DNA from: Phycisphaeraceae bacterium
GTDB lineage: Bacteria > Planctomycetota > Phycisphaerae > Phycisphaerales > Phycisphaeraceae
Reading direction: 5' to 3'
NCBI GenBank assembly: GCA_002686995.1
Contig: NYZC01000333.1
Coordinates: 1-64,000 of the forward strand
DNA length: 64,000 bases
Positions 37,565-45,565 of the stretch are shown in pieces (position 1 is the stretch's first letter; every line of letters starts with the position of its first letter). Under the pieces are notes generated by a model. It was given only the letters and a program-made list of their open reading frames with translations. It had not been told where the DNA came from and searched no databases. A program made the position numbers and the translations under genes.

Positions 37565-39292
37565 CTAGCGGATCGTGGCCAGGAGCTCCTGGATCAGCCG
37601 TTCGCTGGTCGAGAAGACCCGCGAGTTGGCCGTGAAGCCCGTGCTGGCGGTGATCAGGTTGATGAACTCCTGGCTCAGGTCGACGTTCGCCAATTCGAGG
37701 GCCCCGCCGATGACGCGGCCGGTACCGGCAGTGTTCGCCTTGACGACCGACGCGATGCCGCTGGCGAGGGTCTCGCGGTAGAGGTTGCCGCTGACCTCCC
37801 GGAGACCGAGCGGGTTGACGAAGGAGGCGAGCGGAACCTGGCCCAGCACCTTGGTGGTGCCGTTCGAGTACAACCCGACGATCTCCCCGTTGCCCACCTT
37901 CGGATCGAAAGTAAAGTCGTCGAGCGTGCCGCCCGCGAAGCCGTCCTGGAAGAACGCGGTGATCTGGCTGGTGCCCTGGCCGTCGTTCACCGCCGATACC
38001 GCGTTGTCCGGATCGTCGAACTCGACTTCGAAGATCTGGGGGGTGAACGCCCCGGTGTCGTTGCGGTCGATCGTGAACGAGGAGTTGTTCAGCGTCACCA
38101 GGCGACCGTTGGTGTCGAACACCGCGCTGCCGTTTCCCAGCACGGGGCTCAGGTCGCTGTCGTCCTCGCTTTGAAGCATGAAGCGCCAGGTCGTGCCCAG
38201 GTCGCTGCGGTCTTCGTACACGATGCTCATCCCCAGGACGAGCTCGTTGCCGAGGCTGTCGAACGCCACCACCGTGGTCGCCGCCGACGTGCCGTCGGAG
38301 TCGTGCTTCCGCTCGATCATGAAGGGGTTCGTCTGGTCCGGCGTGTCCTTGTTCACGAAGATACTGCTGGTGTCGAGCGACAGGTTGTTGTCCTCGCCGA
38401 TGTTGCCCTCGAAGTTCAGCACGCCGTCGACGTCGATGCTGACCCCGCCGTTGACGTCCGTGTCAATACCGAGCAGGTCCCGGAAGAAGTCCATCATCTC
38501 CTGCAGCGAGGTGCCGTGGGCGTCGCTCGCGGTCGTGTTGTCGGGACCGACTTCGAAGGTCTTCGTGGGGATCGTCGTGCCGCCCTTTCGGGCGTCGGTG
38601 ACGGTGACGATGTCCCCGGTCTCGAAGAGCATGTTGCCGTCAACGTCGAACAGGCTGTCCAGCGCATCGGTCGCGAGCGCCGGCGCGGTCGCCGTGGCGT
38701 CGGAGTAGATGGCGTCGGCCGTATGCAGCGAGCCCTGGGTCGCCGGATCGCCGCCGGAGTTGAGCACCCCCGAGAACTTGATGGTCTCGGTCTTCTGCGC
38801 GAGCGTCTGGGTGCCCAGCGGGATCCGGATGTTGCCCAGCACGCCGTCGATGAGGTCGAAGTTCTCGTCGACGCTGTAACCCTGCACCAGGCCGCCGTCG
38901 CTGTTCACCAGCCGGAAGTCGGCGTCGAGCGAGAAGTTCCCGGCGCGCGTGTAATGGCTCGTCCCGTTCAGGTCGACCACGAAGAAGCCGTTGCCCTCGA
39001 CCGCCAGGTCGGTGTTGACGCCCGTCGTCTGGAGCGAGCCGTTCTCGAAGTTGCGCGTCACCGACCCGATCCGCGTGCCCAGGCCGACCTGGATCGGATT
39101 CGTGCCGCCCGCTTCGGCCGAGGGGCCCGATCCGCCCGAGATGAGCTCGGAGATCTGCGTCTCGAACGAGATCCGGCTGCTCTTGTAGGCGGTGGTGTTG
39201 ACGTTGGCGATATTGTTGCCGGTGACGGTGATCGCCTGCGAGTTGGCGTCCAGGCCGCTCAGGCTCGTATACAGCGCGGTAGTCAGGCCCAT
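37565..39292 (-). CDS. flgE: FlgE flagellar hook protein
   Basis: 575 aa. N-terminal rod-type motif MGLTTALYTSLSGLDANSQAITVTGNNIANVNTTAYK, and C-terminal LANVDLSQEFINLITASTGFTANSRVFSTSERLIQELL. The central ~430 residues form the variable surface domains, longer than in E. coli FlgE (402 aa). GAGGAG lies about 8 bases before the ATG, unlike its repeat-led neighbours. Polymerises into the hook; exported by the type III system. Confidence 0.96.
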   Translation of the reverse strand: MGLTTALYTSLSGLDANSQAITVTGNNIANVNTTAYKSSRISFETQISELISGGSGPSAEAGGTNPIQVGLGTRIGSVTRNFENGSLQTTGVNTDLAVEGNGFFVVDLNGTSHYTRAGNFSLDADFRLVNSDGGLVQGYSVDENFDLIDGVLGNIRIPLGTQTLAQKTETIKFSGVLNSGGDPATQGSLHTADAIYSDATATAPALATDALDSLFDVDGNMLFETGDIVTVTDARKGGTTIPTKTFEVGPDNTTASDAHGTSLQEMMDFFRDLLGIDTDVNGGVSIDVDGVLNFEGNIGEDNNLSLDTSSIFVNKDTPDQTNPFMIERKHDSDGTSAATTVVAFDSLGNELVLGMSIVYEDRSDLGTTWRFMLQSEDDSDLSPVLGNGSAVFDTNGRLVTLNNSSFTIDRNDTGAFTPQIFEVEFDDPDNAVSAVNDGQGTSQITAFFQDGFAGGTLDDFTFDPKVGNGEIVGLYSNGTTKVLGQVPLASFVNPLGLREVSGNLYRETLASGIASVVKANTAGTGRVIGGALELANVDLSQEFINLITASTGFTANSRVFSTSERLIQELLATIR

Positions 39293-39340
39293 ACAGGGGT
39301 CTCCTCAGCGTGTCGGTTCACTCATCTCGCCCCTTCACGA

Positions 39341-39370
39341 ACCACGGATGAACACGGATGGAAACGGATG
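39341..39370. repeat. Inverted decamer repeat (ACGGATGAAC type, 3 units)
   Basis: accacggatg, aacacggatg, gaaacggatg in 10-base phase: reverse complement of the CATCCGTGT decamers at 32671-32700. acggatgaac (39345-39354) also pairs with gttcatccgt at 39396-39405. Lies between flgD and flgE. Confidence 0.8.
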
Positions 39371-39412
39371 GGTCAGGAAACCGGACGCCATCGCTGTTCA
39401 TCCGTAGCGCTC

Positions 39413-39838
39413 CTACGACTCTCCCTCCGATCCATCGTCCGCCGCGATCGTGAGCACCCGGCTCATGTCGATCGTCCGACCGTCCGCGAGGCCGAGCACG
39501 GCCTTGCCGTTCTGCACCCTGACGGACGACACCAGCCCCTCGACCTGGGCGCCCGCGCCGTCCAGACCCGTCACGCGCCGGCCGATCAGCGCGCCGGCGA
39601 CCGAAATCTGGTTCTGGACGAGCATCTGCTCCAGCTTCTCCTGGAGCGAAAGCTGACTCTCGATGTTGCGCAGGCTGCTCAGCTGCTCGAGCATGGCGCC
39701 GGAGTCCTGCGGCTCGAACGGATCCTGGTTGGAAAGCTGGCTGACCAGCACGCGGATGAAATCCGCCGACTCCATCTGCGCGAACTGGTTCACGGGCGCG
39801 GCCTGGGCGGTGCTCGCGGAACCGATGGCTGCTGACAT
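39413..39838 (-). CDS. flgD: FlgD hook-capping scaffold protein
   Basis: 141 aa. Conserved N-terminal region NQFAQMESADFIRVLVSQLSNQDPFEPQDSGAMLEQLSSLRNIE (here spanning residues ~17-60) and a short LIGRRVTGLDGAG beta segment. The FlgD-type Ig/FN3 part seen in longer homologues is reduced. Needed for hook assembly. Confidence 0.9.
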   Translation of the reverse strand: MSAAIGSASTAQAAPVNQFAQMESADFIRVLVSQLSNQDPFEPQDSGAMLEQLSSLRNIESQLSLQEKLEQMLVQNQISVAGALIGRRVTGLDGAGAQVEGLVSSVRVQNGKAVLGLADGRTIDMSRVLTIAADDGSEGES

Positions 39839-39849
39839 CCGGCGTTTCC

Positions 39850-40941
39850 TTATGCCACTTCGTTCAATCGCTGCGCGAACGTGCGCAATTCCTGCGCCTC
39901 GGACGGACGGTCGCCTTGATCACGCGGATCGGCCTCCTGGTCGAACGCACCCCGGCTGCGCCCGTCGGGCGTCTCCTGATCACGCCCGGAATCGTCCCTG
40001 GTGGCCGTTGATTCGTCTTCGAACGTCTGCACGTTGAGTCGCTCCACCTGCAGCCCCTGGCCTTCCAGTGCCTGGCGCAGCTGCCCGATCTGTTGTTGTA
40101 GCAAATGGCGTACCGATTCCTGCTCGGTCAGCAGCGCGACGCGCACCGTGTTCTCGTTCATCTGCATCTCGATCCGCATGACGCCCAGTTCGGGCGGATG
40201 AAGCCGCATCGTGATCATGCCGCCCTGCTGCTGAACGGCGTTGTTCAGCGCGCGAACGACGCGTGCCACGTTCGTCTGCTCCTCCGGCCCGCCGGCCGCG
40301 GGCGCCGCGGCGGGTGTCGGCGCCGCATTCCCGACTCCGCGGGCGCCGGCGCCTTCGACCTGGTCGCCGCCGGCAGTCAACGCCGAGGCCGACTCGGATC
40401 CCGTACCGGCAAGCGGCAGCGCGGTCGACGGCCCCGGCGCGGTCCCCTGCCCGGCGCTCTGCCCTCCCGGCTGTCGGCCCGAGCCCGCGGCGGCATCCTC
40501 ACCGGTGGCTCCCTGGCCGCTCGAGCTCTCGACCTGCGCCTGCACTGCCGGCGTGGTCTCGGCTTCGGAAGTCGTCGTCGCCGGCGCGACGGGCTCCGGC
40601 GTGCCAGCGACGACGCCTGCGGCACCCGAGGTCGCCGTCTCCGATTCCTCCGATGCCGACGCAGCGGCTTCGCCCTGCTCCGCATCAACCTGGCCTTCCG
40701 AGGCCGACGCGTCCGTGTCCGACTCGCCCTCCGTCCGTTCGGACGATTCCACGTCGTCGGAATGATCCTCGGATTCGACCGCGTCGGTCGGCGTCTCGAT
40801 CCGCGCATCTTCGTCGAGGTCCCGGCCCGCCCGATCGAGCGAGGCGTCGAAGGGCTCGTCCCGAGGCGCCTGAGCGTCGCGCGACGCGGAACGATTCTGC
40901 GGAACGCGTGCGGGAAGAACGGCTGCCGCATCGATTGACAT
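39850..40941 (-). CDS. fliK: FliK hook-length control protein
   Basis: 363 aa from ATG 40941, overlapping the motE-like stop by one base. The N-terminal ~220 residues are disordered and rich in Glu, Ser, Ala and Thr, as expected of the molecular ruler part. The C-terminal Flg_hook domain has ITMRLHPPELGVMRIEMQMNENTVRVALLTEQE and LRQALEGQGLQVERLNVQ. Switches export specificity through FlhB. Confidence 0.9.
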   Translation of the reverse strand: MSIDAAAVLPARVPQNRSASRDAQAPRDEPFDASLDRAGRDLDEDARIETPTDAVESEDHSDDVESSERTEGESDTDASASEGQVDAEQGEAAASASEESETATSGAAGVVAGTPEPVAPATTTSEAETTPAVQAQVESSSGQGATGEDAAAGSGRQPGGQSAGQGTAPGPSTALPLAGTGSESASALTAGGDQVEGAGARGVGNAAPTPAAAPAAGGPEEQTNVARVVRALNNAVQQQGGMITMRLHPPELGVMRIEMQMNENTVRVALLTEQESVRHLLQQQIGQLRQALEGQGLQVERLNVQTFEDESTATRDDSGRDQETPDGRSRGAFDQEADPRDQGDRPSEAQELRTFAQRLNEVA

Positions 40942-41669
40942 CAATTGACTCCCTTGTTGGCCGCTTCTCCGCCGCCGGCGCCGCCGGAAGCGCTTCGCAG
41001 CCCTTCGATGAGGCGCGTGGCGAGCGTCACCTCCTCCGGCTGCTTGAACTGCTTGAGCACCGCGGCCGCCTGGCGCGGCGGAATGGCCGACAGGTATTCG
41101 ATCACGCGATCGACCTGCCCCCGGGCCACGAGGTCCATGAACATCTGCTTCACCTGCTTCGGCTTGCTCTGCGCGTAGAGCTGCACTGCCTTGCGGAAAC
41201 CCTCGTCATCCTTCTTCTTCGCCTGCTCCTCGAGGCGCCTCTCGAATTCCAGGCGCTGCGCGACCAGCTGCTTCTGCAGCCCCTCGATCTGCTTCCGGTA
41301 GTTCGCCATCGCGTCGAGCAGCGCCTGCCGGTCGCGCTCGAATCGTTCCGTCTGCTGCCGCGACAGCTGCTCCTCCTGCTCGCGCTCGTTCAGCCGATCT
41401 CGGTTCGGCCGCGGACCGTCACTGACGCTGGTCAGCCACTGCTGCCGGGCCGCCACCTGCTGCGTCCGAATCGCGAGCTCGTCGGCCTTCTCCTGCTCCT
41501 CCTGCTCCTCCTGCTCCGCCTGGATCGTCGTTTCGAACACGGCGACCGCCGCCTGAAGCCGATCGCCGTCGAGGCGTCCGCTGGTGTACAGCCAGCCCGC
41601 GAGCCCGGCCGCGCCCAGGACGTGGATGAGCAGAAGCACTGCGAAGACGTTCCAGAGCATCCTGATCAT
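40941..41669 (-). CDS. MotE-like flagellar coiled-coil protein (MgtE-N-like domain)
   Basis: 242 aa. One N-terminal membrane segment (VFAVLLLIHVLGAAGLAGWLYTS), a long Glu/Gln-rich coiled coil (about 48-165), then a C-terminal MgtE-N-like helical domain (VKQMFMDLVARGQVDRVIEYLSAIPPRQAAAVLKQF). This matches the MotE family that accompanies fliJ in many flagellar operons and chaperones stator parts in some species. Overlaps fliJ by four bases. Confidence 0.75.
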   Translation of the reverse strand: MIRMLWNVFAVLLLIHVLGAAGLAGWLYTSGRLDGDRLQAAVAVFETTIQAEQEEQEEQEKADELAIRTQQVAARQQWLTSVSDGPRPNRDRLNEREQEEQLSRQQTERFERDRQALLDAMANYRKQIEGLQKQLVAQRLEFERRLEEQAKKKDDEGFRKAVQLYAQSKPKQVKQMFMDLVARGQVDRVIEYLSAIPPRQAAAVLKQFKQPEEVTLATRLIEGLRSASGGAGGGEAANKGVN

Positions 41670-42124
41670 GCGTGCTCCAATCCGCCTTCCCGGCCGAACC
41701 GCTGAATCGCGGCCTCGTCAAGCCGCGCGCCCTCGAGTCGTCGTTGACCGCGCCGCCACTTGGATTCGTCGCGGTCGCGGAGGACGTCGAGCGCCTTGCG
41801 GGCGCGGGTGACTTCGGCGAGGCGATGCTGATCCTGCTGAATCTGCTTCTCGAGCGCCGCGAGCCTCATGACGAACTGCTGGGCGCGGACGGTGAACTGG
41901 CCGCTGCTGCGCGCGAAGTGGGCGACGCGGTCCATGGCGACGCGTCCGACGAGACCGTCGGCGAGCGCATGCCTGGAGTCCGTGATGGACTGATGCATGG
42001 AGCGCAGCTGGGTCTGCAGCACCATGCGCTCGCGGAGGGATCGGGCGAGGTCGCGCTGGCATTCGTTTTCCGCCGCCTGTCGCTGGCGGAGGACGGCGTC
42101 GTATCTGAAATTGAATCGTGCCAT
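41666..42124 (-). CDS. fliJ: FliJ export chaperone/ATPase-stalk protein
   Basis: 152 aa, almost wholly coiled coil (FNFRYDAVLRQRQAAENECQRDLARSL at the start). Sits directly after fliI as in most operons and would form the central stalk of the FliI hexamer. A heptamer array abuts its ATG; no SD is visible. Confidence 0.85.
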   Translation of the reverse strand: MARFNFRYDAVLRQRQAAENECQRDLARSLRERMVLQTQLRSMHQSITDSRHALADGLVGRVAMDRVAHFARSSGQFTVRAQQFVMRLAALEKQIQQDQHRLAEVTRARKALDVLRDRDESKWRRGQRRLEGARLDEAAIQRFGREGGLEHA

Positions 42125-42173
42125 AGGGATCAGGGTCTGGGGCCTGGGGCCTGGGGCCTAAGGTTCAGGGTCG
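42125..42173. repeat. Heptamer array touching the fliJ start codon (GGGGCCT type, 7 units)
   Basis: agggatc, agggtct, ggggcct, ggggcct, ggggcct, aaggttc, agggtcg in strict 7-base phase. It is the same family as the array at fliQ, with five G3-4 runs on the template strand. Confidence 0.92.
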
Positions 42174-42252
42174 ATCGCGGGCTCGCATCTCACACCAGCG
42201 GTTTCCGATCGCGCGCCACCGCAACCGCCGCAAGACGGCGCGTTGCCTGGAA

Positions 42253-42280
42253 ACCGAACACTGAACACTGAACACTGAGC
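42253..42280. repeat. Heptamer array (ACTGAAC type, 4 units) next to the fliI stop
   Basis: accgaac, actgaac, actgaac, actgagc in strict 7-base phase, ending five bases before the fliI stop codon. With the fliJ array it takes up about half of the 161-bp fliI-fliJ gap. Confidence 0.85.
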
Positions 42281-42285
42281 ACGTC

Positions 42286-43650
42286 CTACTCGCTCGCCTG
42301 CCGCCTGAGCTGCTCCATGTGCTCGGCAAGCTGCCGCGCCAGCGCGACCGTCAGGTCGCGCGTCTTCGTGAAGTTCGAGACGTCCGATTCGTTCCTGCCC
42401 TGCAGGAGCAGGGTCCCGATGGCCTCCGCGCCGTCGATGCCGGTGTCAGCCGCGGGGTTCGCGCCCTTGACGTACGCCTGGATGTTCACCAACTCCTCGA
42501 CTTCGCGGTGCGCGCTGATGATCTGGCGGATGAACCGCGCCGCGGCGCGATGGTCCGCGTCGATCACGTCGTCGCTCACACGGCTGATCGAGTTGATGAC
42601 GTCGATCGCCGGCCAGCGGCCCTGCTGCGCCAGGCGGCGGCCGAGCAGGATGTGCCCGTCGAGGATGCCGCGCACCGCGTCGGTCACGGGGTCGTCACCG
42701 GCGTCCTCCGGATCGCCTTCGGTCAGCACGGCGTAGAAGCCGGTGATCGAGCCGCGCCGCGTCCGACCCGAACGCTCGAGCAGTCGCGAGAGGACCGCGA
42801 ACGTGCTCGGCGGATAGCCGCGCGTCGCCGGTGGCTCGCCCGCGGCCAGGCCGATCTGCCGCTGCGCATGACAGAACCGCGTCACCGAATCCATGATCAG
42901 CAGGACATCCTGTCCCTGGTCGCGAAACCATTCGGCGATGGTCGTCGCCAGCAGCGCCGCGCGCAGCCGAAGGATGGCCGGCTCGTCGCCGGCGGCGCAG
43001 ACGACGACGCTTCGGGCCAGCCCCTCCCGCGTCAGCTCGCGCTCGATGAACGCATTCACCTCGCGTCCCCGCTCGCCGACCAGCGCGATCACGTTGACGT
43101 CGGCCGCCGTGCCGCGCGCCATCATCCCGAGCAGCACGCTCTTGCCGACGCCGGGCTCGGCGAACACGCCCAGGCGCTGACCGCGCCCGACGCTCGCCAT
43201 TGCGTCGATAGCGCGGATGCCCGTGGCAAGCGGCTCGTCGATCAGCGGCCGGTCGAGCGGATCGATCGGGTCGGGCGTCAGCGGGCGGTGCACGGTGTCG
43301 CGAATCGGCCCGCGCTGGTCGATCGGTTGTCCCGCTCCGTTGAGGACGCGCCCGAGCATCGAGGCGCCGACGCCGACGCGCTGGGCGAACTGCTCGGCGA
43401 CGACGCCATCGCCGCGACGCCCCCCCGCCGTGGCGCCGATCGGCATCACGATCGTCCGGTCGGCGTCGAAGCCGACGACCTCTCCGGCCAGGCGCGCCCC
43501 GGACGCGGTTTCGATCGTGATCGTCGCGCCCACCGGCACGGGAAGACCGACGACGTGCACCGCCAGCCCGCGCGCCTCGAGCACGGTGCCCCGAAGGGCC
43601 ACGGGGACGGCGCGATCGAGTCGCGCCATCGGTTCGGCCAGCAGGCTCAC
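42286..43650 (-). CDS. fliI: FliI flagellar export ATPase
   Basis: 454 aa from GTG 43650, which overlaps the fliH stop by four bases; ATG 43629 is an alternative, and the track extension beyond this is not real. Walker A FAEPGVGKSVLLG, Walker B VLLIMDSVTRFCHAQR, and GEPPATRGYPPSTFAVLSRLLERSG are FliI signatures. F1-beta-like hexameric ATPase that unfolds and delivers substrates to the export gate. Confidence 0.95.
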   Translation of the reverse strand: MSLLAEPMARLDRAVPVALRGTVLEARGLAVHVVGLPVPVGATITIETASGARLAGEVVGFDADRTIVMPIGATAGGRRGDGVVAEQFAQRVGVGASMLGRVLNGAGQPIDQRGPIRDTVHRPLTPDPIDPLDRPLIDEPLATGIRAIDAMASVGRGQRLGVFAEPGVGKSVLLGMMARGTAADVNVIALVGERGREVNAFIERELTREGLARSVVVCAAGDEPAILRLRAALLATTIAEWFRDQGQDVLLIMDSVTRFCHAQRQIGLAAGEPPATRGYPPSTFAVLSRLLERSGRTRRGSITGFYAVLTEGDPEDAGDDPVTDAVRGILDGHILLGRRLAQQGRWPAIDVINSISRVSDDVIDADHRAAARFIRQIISAHREVEELVNIQAYVKGANPAADTGIDGAEAIGTLLLQGRNESDVSNFTKTRDLTVALARQLAEHMEQLRRQASE

Positions 43651-44441
43651 GATGAGGAGGTCTCCGGCTCGGGTGGCTCGTCCGGCAGTGCCGACGCGGC
43701 GGCCGTCGCCATGACGGGCACCGCCTCGTCGTGCGCGGGCTCGATCATTTCCGGTTGAATCAGCGTCGCGATCCGTGCGCACTGCGTTTCGATCGCGGCG
43801 TCGACCTCCCCTTCCGCATGCGTCACCCGGCATCCTCCGCGCGACATCGAGTCATCATCGATCATACGCACGCGCTCGACCCCGTCGACAAGCGTGGTCA
43901 GCTGCGGCAGCGCCGCCTCGACGAGCGGCCGGTCATCGTGATGAATTCGAATGGCGACGTCGCAGGGCGAAAGCACATGGCCGATCGCCGCGCGCACCTG
44001 GTCGACGACGATCGTGTCGTCAAGCTCGATCGTCCGATGCACGATCTTGCGCCCCAGCTTCAGCGCGAACGATACGATCGATGCTTCCGCGCCTCCGGCG
44101 ATCTCGTCGCAGCGCGTCTGCCAGCCCTTCAGCGCCTCCCCCCATGCCGACGCCAGCTGCTCGAGCGCGCCCGAGTGCTGCGCGAACGCTTCCTCGCGTC
44201 CCTGGCCGCGCCCCTCCTCGAGGCCGCGAGCCCGCCCCTCCTCGAGCCCCTGCGCCGCGCCCTCGCCGCGAGCCTGCGCGCGCACCGTCCCGGCGTCGGC
44301 TTCCGCCTGCTCGACGATCTGCTTCGCCGTGCTCCGCGCCTCGGCGACGATCCGCGCCGCCTCGCGCCGCAGGTCGCCCAGGTCCAGCACGATCGCGCTT
44401 TGCGTCGCGGCTTCGGCTTGTGCGCGCTTCAGAACTGGCAT
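43647..44441 (-). CDS. fliH: FliH export ATPase regulator
   Basis: 264 aa. Contains the FliH-typical glycine heptads (GEGAAQGLEEGRARGLEEG, GxxxG repeats, about residues 55-85) and a C-terminal domain (FALKLGRKIVHRTIELDD... LSPCDVAIRIHHDD) matching FliH/V-ATPase E subunit. Dimer that inhibits FliI and links it to the C-ring. Gene order and overlaps support the call. Confidence 0.88.
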   Translation of the reverse strand: MPVLKRAQAEAATQSAIVLDLGDLRREAARIVAEARSTAKQIVEQAEADAGTVRAQARGEGAAQGLEEGRARGLEEGRGQGREEAFAQHSGALEQLASAWGEALKGWQTRCDEIAGGAEASIVSFALKLGRKIVHRTIELDDTIVVDQVRAAIGHVLSPCDVAIRIHHDDRPLVEAALPQLTTLVDGVERVRMIDDDSMSRGGCRVTHAEGEVDAAIETQCARIATLIQPEMIEPAHDEAVPVMATAAASALPDEPPEPETSSS

Positions 44442-44478
44442 CAGGCGCCTCGCTCCGAACCGGCGCGTGCCCCCGTGC

Positions 44479-45510
44479 TCATACGATCAGCTCCTTCTCG
44501 CCGCCGCGCCCGGCGATAATGATCTCGCCCGCGTCCTCGAGGCGGCGAACGATGTCGACGATCCGCTGCTGCGCCGTCTCGACGTCCGAGACGCGCACCG
44601 GCCCCATGAACTCCATCTCCTCCTTGATGAGCCCCGCCGCGCGCTCGGACACGTTGCGGAACACCTTGTCGCGCAGGTCCTCGCTCGCGGTCTTGAGCGC
44701 CAGCGCCAGCTCGTCGTTGTCGACCTCCTTGAGGACCGCCTGGATGCCCTTGTCGTCGACGAGCAACACGTCCTCGAAGACGAACATGAGCCGGCGGATC
44801 TGCTCGACCAGGTCCGGGTCCTCGCCTTCCAGGCCCTCCATGATGCCCTTCTCCGTCGTGCGGTCGACGAGATTGAGCATCTCGGCCACCGACTCGACGC
44901 CGCCGATCTTCTTGAACGATTGGGCGAGCAGGTTGGCGAGCCGTGCTTCCAGGCCCTTCTCGACCTCGGAGATGATCTCCGGGTTCGTCCGATCCATGTT
45001 CGCGACCCGCTTGACGACCTCGATCTGCTTCGGGACGGCCAGGCCGTTGAGGATCTCGGCTGCCTTGTGATAGGCCATGTGGCTGACGATCAGCGCGATC
45101 GTCTGCGGGTGCTCGTCCTGGATGAAGGTCAGCAGGTTCTGCGTCTCGGCCTTCTGGAGAAACGCGAACGGGGCCTTCTGCACCTGCTGGCTGATCTGCT
45201 GGAGAATCCGCTCGGCGATCTTCGGGTCGAGCGACTGCTCCAGGAGCTTCCGTGCGTAGTCGAGACCGCCTTCGTTGGCCCATTTCTGCGCGAGCACGAG
45301 CTCGTAGAACTCGTCCAGCACCCTGTCGCGCACCTTGTCCGGGATGAAGCCGAGCGATGCGAGCTCGCGCGTGACCTCCTCGACGCGCTTGGGCTCGAGC
45401 TGCTTGAGGACGAGCGTGGAGGCTTCCGCGTCGATCGCGAGCAGCAGGACCGCGGACTTGGTCAGTCCGCTGAGATCCTCGTAGACGAGTTGCTGGTCAC
45501 GTTGGGGCAT
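44479..45510 (-). CDS. fliG: FliG rotor/switch protein
   Basis: 343 aa, normal length. N-terminal LTKSAVLLLAIDAEASTLVLKQLEP, middle domain EHPQTIALIVSHMAYHKAAEILNGL, and C-terminal charged torque helix GLIKEEMEFMGPVRVSDVETAQQRIVDIVRRLEDAGEI. Couples to MotA and FliF. No SD; a TTCCTGA/TCAGGAA heptamer array lies upstream. Confidence 0.96.
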   Translation of the reverse strand: MPQRDQQLVYEDLSGLTKSAVLLLAIDAEASTLVLKQLEPKRVEEVTRELASLGFIPDKVRDRVLDEFYELVLAQKWANEGGLDYARKLLEQSLDPKIAERILQQISQQVQKAPFAFLQKAETQNLLTFIQDEHPQTIALIVSHMAYHKAAEILNGLAVPKQIEVVKRVANMDRTNPEIISEVEKGLEARLANLLAQSFKKIGGVESVAEMLNLVDRTTEKGIMEGLEGEDPDLVEQIRRLMFVFEDVLLVDDKGIQAVLKEVDNDELALALKTASEDLRDKVFRNVSERAAGLIKEEMEFMGPVRVSDVETAQQRIVDIVRRLEDAGEIIIAGRGGEKELIV

Positions 45511-45523
45511 ACCGAATCAAACA

Positions 45524-45558
45524 CCAGGAATCAGGAATCAGGAATCAGGAATCGAACA
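45524..45558. repeat. Heptamer array (TCAGGAA type, 5 units) upstream of fliG
   Basis: ccaggaa, tcaggaa, tcaggaa, tcaggaa, tcgaaca in 7-base phase fill the fliF-fliG gap between the fliG ATG and the fliF stop. Confidence 0.9.
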
Positions 45559-45565
45559 ACTCAAC

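Noticed and set aside
37310-39835. 841-aa plus-strand ORF
   Set aside because: Antisense shadow of flbD, flgE and flgD.
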